Shown piece after piece: positions 13,079 through 15,179 of a stretch of DNA of 15,179 nucleotides. The position numbers and the translations under genes are program-made. Under the pieces are notes generated by a model that did no database searches, was not told the origin of the DNA, and saw only the letters and a list, made by a program, of their open reading frames with translations. Within the stretch, counting starts at the first letter, position 1. Every line of letters starts with the position of its first letter. Origin of the DNA: Lachnospiraceae bacterium UBA3732. GTDB lineage: Bacteria; Bacillota; Clostridia; Lachnospirales; Lachnospiraceae. The DNA is taken from positions 427 through 15,605 of the forward strand of contig DFHD01000089.1 of assembly GCA_002372545.1 (NCBI GenBank), given 5' to 3'.

Positions 13079-13616
13079 AGAGGTGCAGAAAAAGAAACAG
13101 GCTGTGCGGGAATGCATCAGCTGCGGGGCAAGACAGCCCAAGGCACTGATGCTGAGGATCACCTGCGGCGGTGAGGGCGAGTATGACCCCACCGGAAGGC
13201 AGAAGGGACGCGGCGCTTATCTCTGCAGGAAGAAATCCTGTATGGATAAGGCGGTCAAAAGTGGTCTGATCACAGCGGAAACGGCAAAGGGGCTGGCCGA
13301 GGCAATTCATGTCCGCCGGTTCGATATGCTGGGTCTGGGTGTCCGCGCAGGAAAGGTGGTTTCCGGAGAGGTGCAGGCAGAAAATGCCATTGCCGGCGGT
13401 ACGGCCATGCTCTGCATTCTGGCAGAGGATGCTTCTCCGAACACCCGGAAGAAGTTCAGGAATAAGTGTGTTTTTCGTAAGGTGCCCCTGATCGAGTGCG
13501 GAACAGTGGAGAGCCTGGGAAAGGCGGTAGGAAAGGGTGAACGCAGCGTTGTCTGTGTTACCGATGAGGCCTTTGCGGCCATGATCCGAAGCCGTCTTAC
13601 GGAAGATGAAGAATAA
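13071..13616 (+). CDS. YlxR (RnpM)-YlxQ fusion, RNA-binding protein
   Basis: The 181-residue protein joins two proteins that are separate neighbours in B. subtilis. Residues about 10-80 are YlxR/DUF448, with RECISCGARQPK (C15, C18), a YDPTGRQKGRGAYLC strand and C53/C58. B. subtilis YlxR has been renamed RnpM as an RNase P modulator. Residues about 86-175 are YlxQ, an L7Ae/L30e-type RNA-binding fold, with MLGLGVRAGKVVSGE, LAEDASPNTRKKF and GERSVVCVTDEAFAAMI. The linker is only a few residues (IHVRRFD). There is no internal stop and no good separate start for the second half; the ATG for M87 has no evident Shine-Dalgarno. ATG 13071 lies inside nusA with GAGG at 13061-13064, so it is translationally coupled. 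Confidence 0.93.
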   Translation: MHKEVQKKKQAVRECISCGARQPKALMLRITCGGEGEYDPTGRQKGRGAYLCRKKSCMDKAVKSGLITAETAKGLAEAIHVRRFDMLGLGVRAGKVVSGEVQAENAIAGGTAMLCILAEDASPNTRKKFRNKCVFRKVPLIECGTVESLGKAVGKGERSVVCVTDEAFAAMIRSRLTEDEE

Positions 13617-13637
13617 CAATTTGGAGGTGTCACCTGT

Positions 13638-15179
13638 ATGCGTATACATGAATTTGCGAAAGTACTTTCCAAGGAGGCCGGTAAGCCTGTTACGAGCAGC
13701 AGTGTTCTCTTAATGCTCAGTAAAAAGGTGGAGGGACTCCGGGCCACCAGTACAATAGATGATGATATGATGAATTACGTCAGGGCAAGGGTTATGGGCA
13801 AGAGCCCGTCCAGGTCCGAGGGCGAGAAAAAGGATGCGCATAAGGCTCCCGCAGACCGGAAGCCGGCGCGTCAGGCGGAAAAGGATGCAAAGACCGACGG
13901 TACTCTGCTCATTAACGGCGTTCCCGTCGGGGCAAGACCGGCTGTATCCAAGCCGGCGCAGACCGCAAGAACAGAGAAGAAACCGGCTCAGCCAAGAGAC
14001 GGTAAGATTTCTGCGCAGAAAAAGGCACAGCTGGAGAAGTCCAAGGAAGAGGCGGCCAGAGAAGAGGCCAAGAGAATGATCGCCGAGCGGCGGGAAAAGG
14101 AAAGACTGGCTGAGGAAAGAAGACTCAAGGAAGAAGCGCGCAAGAAGGCTGAGGAAGAGAGGATCCGTCTGGAAGAGCAGCGGCAGAAAGAAGAGGCCGA
14201 GCGGAAAGTGGCTGAGGAAAAGGCTGCTGCAGAAAATGCGGCAAAGAAGGCCGAGGAAGAGAAGAAGGCCGCCGAGGATGCAGCAAAGAAGGCTGCCGAA
14301 GATGCGGCTAAGAAGGCGGCCGAAACCGCGGCAAAGAAAGAGGAAGAGGAAAAGAAGGCCGCTGCAGAAAGCACAGAGGAAAAGCCGGCGAGAAAAGAAG
14401 CAAAGGAAAAGCATGAAAGACGCGACGGCGGCGACAGAAGAAGCGGAAGCGACAGACGGAGCGGCGGAGAAAGAAGGAACGGCGACGAAAGACGCGATGG
14501 CGGCGATAGAAGAAGCGGCGGCGAAAGACGTGATGGCGGCGACAGAAGAAGCGGCGGTGAAAGACGTGATGCCGACCGCGACAGAAGAGGCGGCAATGAC
14601 AGAAGAGACGGCGACCAGGGCGGAAAGAAGAAGGAATTTGAAAGACGCGGAGACGGACCGAAGCGTTCCGAAGGAGGAAGAAGGCCTGCAGCTGACCGCT
14701 TTGAGGATAAACCTGTAGAAAAGAGCGGAAAGAACAGAGATAAGAGCCGGGACAGAAACCGGGAGGAGACAAGGGCTGACCGCCGCTTTGATAAGAAGCA
14801 GGAAACCCGGAACGAGCGTCCGGGCAGGAACAATAAGAAACAGCAGCAGAAGGAGGCGCCGAAGCTGGCACCGAAGAAGGAACCGGAGGATACTATCAAG
14901 TCGGTAACGCTTCCGGAGTCCCTGACGCTGAAGGAGCTGGCCGATAAGATCAAGCAGCCCGTAAATGCCATGATCAAGAAGCTGTTCATGGAGGGCAAGA
15001 TGCTTACCGTGAATTCAGAGCTCAGCTTTGATGATGCGGCCATGATCGCTCTTGGCTACAATTACATTGCCGAAGAGGAAGAAAAGGTCGATATTGTGGC
15101 AGAAGTCATGAAGGACGAGGAGGATGCACCTGAGACACTGACACCCAGACCGCCTGTTGTCTGCGTTATGGGTCACGTT
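13638..15179 (+). CDS. infB: Translation initiation factor IF-2, 3'-truncated by the window edge
   Basis: IF-2 is the GTPase that brings initiator fMet-tRNA to the 30S subunit and promotes subunit joining. The 514 visible codons are the N-terminal part. A first IF2_N-like domain (about 1-55) starts MRIHEFAKVLSKEAGK. A disordered stretch and a very charged E/A/K/R helical region follow (about 115-258), then an arginine-rich hexapeptide repeat (260-326) and a basic linker. The second IF2_N domain (about 420-475) contains SLTLKELADKIKQPVNAMIKKLF. The frame leaves the window at RPPVVCVMGHV, the G1 (P-loop) start of the GTPase domain. ATG 13638 has GGAGGTG at 13623-13629, which lies in a short dyad (AGGTGTCACCT). 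It follows ylxRQ by 21 bases. Confidence 0.97.
   Translation, partial: MRIHEFAKVLSKEAGKPVTSSSVLLMLSKKVEGLRATSTIDDDMMNYVRARVMGKSPSRSEGEKKDAHKAPADRKPARQAEKDAKTDGTLLINGVPVGARPAVSKPAQTARTEKKPAQPRDGKISAQKKAQLEKSKEEAAREEAKRMIAERREKERLAEERRLKEEARKKAEEERIRLEEQRQKEEAERKVAEEKAAAENAAKKAEEEKKAAEDAAKKAAEDAAKKAAETAAKKEEEEKKAAAESTEEKPARKEAKEKHERRDGGDRRSGSDRRSGGERRNGDERRDGGDRRSGGERRDGGDRRSGGERRDADRDRRGGNDRRDGDQGGKKKEFERRGDGPKRSEGGRRPAADRFEDKPVEKSGKNRDKSRDRNREETRADRRFDKKQETRNERPGRNNKKQQQKEAPKLAPKKEPEDTIKSVTLPESLTLKELADKIKQPVNAMIKKLFMEGKMLTVNSELSFDDAAMIALGYNYIAEEEEKVDIVAEVMKDEEDAPETLTPRPPVVCVMGHV
14415..14615 (+). repeat. In-frame 18-bp tandem repeat coding (E/D)RR(D/S)G(G) in infB
   Basis: About eleven imperfect 18-bp units encode hexapeptides such as ERRDGG, DRRSGG and ERRNGD over residues 260-326 of IF-2. 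The middle part has a 36-bp higher-order period (ERRDGG then DRRSGG). Copies differ mainly by silent third-base changes (CGC/CGT, GGC/GGT, GAC/GAT), and one unit near the end carries an extra residue (RDRRGGN). The segment is low-complexity, strongly charged and probably disordered. Confidence 0.85.

Noticed and set aside
11750..13192. Long minus-strand open frame (about 480 codons) opposite nusA
   Set aside because: Antisense shadow of nusA and ylxR. The composition is odd (Leu/Ile/Ser-rich) and there is no ribosome binding site or promoter of its own.
14415..14615. Regularly repeated units considered as a CRISPR array or minisatellite
   Set aside because: Units are contiguous 18-bp codon repeats without spacers and stay in the infB frame, so this is a protein-coding tandem repeat.
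14236..14718. Plus-strand out-of-frame ORF inside infB encoding an Arg/Ala/Glu-rich protein
   Set aside because: Shadow of the charged and repeat region of infB. The true frame is open from 13638 to the window end and carries the IF-2 domains.
13988..15043. Minus-strand frame of about 350 codons, extremely rich in Ser, Phe, Leu and Ala
   Set aside because: Mirror of the E/A/K/R-rich low-complexity region of infB. The low complexity removes stop codons from the opposite strand.
1..15179. A hidden novel defence, mobile or biosynthetic system in the window
   Set aside because: Every long frame is accounted for by conserved housekeeping genes on one strand with short gaps. There are no transposase, integrase, toxin or phage signatures and no unexplained gaps over 300 bases.

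Overview
This is a housekeeping stretch from a member of the Firmicutes. It is most likely a class Clostridia, Lachnospiraceae-like anaerobe. The evidence is the pgk-tpiA pair next to a complete V/A-type ATPase operon in the order known from Enterococcus hirae and clostridia, the rimP-nusA-ylxR-infB order, strong AGGAGG-type ribosome binding sites, and an MscL carrying a clostridial-type C-terminal zinc ribbon. Every gene found is on the + strand. Coding density is very high: there is no gene-free stretch of 300 bases, and the longest gap is about 200 bases (1780-1976). I see no insertion sequence, CRISPR array, tRNA, rRNA or prophage gene.

Layout. (1) 1-1779: the 3' part of pgk (phosphoglycerate kinase) and complete tpiA (triosephosphate isomerase), closed by a strong intrinsic terminator at 1823-1864. 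(2) 1897-10626: a sigma-A-like promoter followed by a nine-gene V/A-type ATPase operon in the order H-I-K-E-C-F-A-B-D. The c-ring subunit K carries all five residues that bind Na+ in the E. hirae enzyme, so this is probably a sodium-translocating ATPase. (3) 10634-11125: mscL, with its own promoter. (4) 11137 to the end: a promoter, a structured leader, and the transcription/translation operon rimP, nusA, a fused ylxR-ylxQ gene, and infB. infB runs off the right edge just as its GTPase domain begins.

How the parts fit. The first cluster makes ATP by glycolysis. The V-ATPase couples ATP to ion movement across the membrane. MscL is the osmotic safety valve. The last operon encodes ribosome maturation (RimP), transcription elongation/termination (NusA), an RNase P or ribosome-associated RNA-binding protein (YlxR-YlxQ), and translation initiation (IF-2).

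Most of the window is conventional. The points most worth a second look are: a two-state RNA structure in the rimP leader in which the anti-Shine-Dalgarno is part of a competing hairpin; an abrupt codon-usage patch across the 3' part of atpA and the 5' part of atpB, suggesting a recombination tract; the YlxR-YlxQ fusion; the zinc-ribbon MscL; an arginine-rich hexapeptide repeat in IF-2; a lysine-rich insertion in NusA; and a GC-rich intercistronic hairpin between the B and D genes of the ATPase. I did not find a convincing wholly new multi-gene system here.
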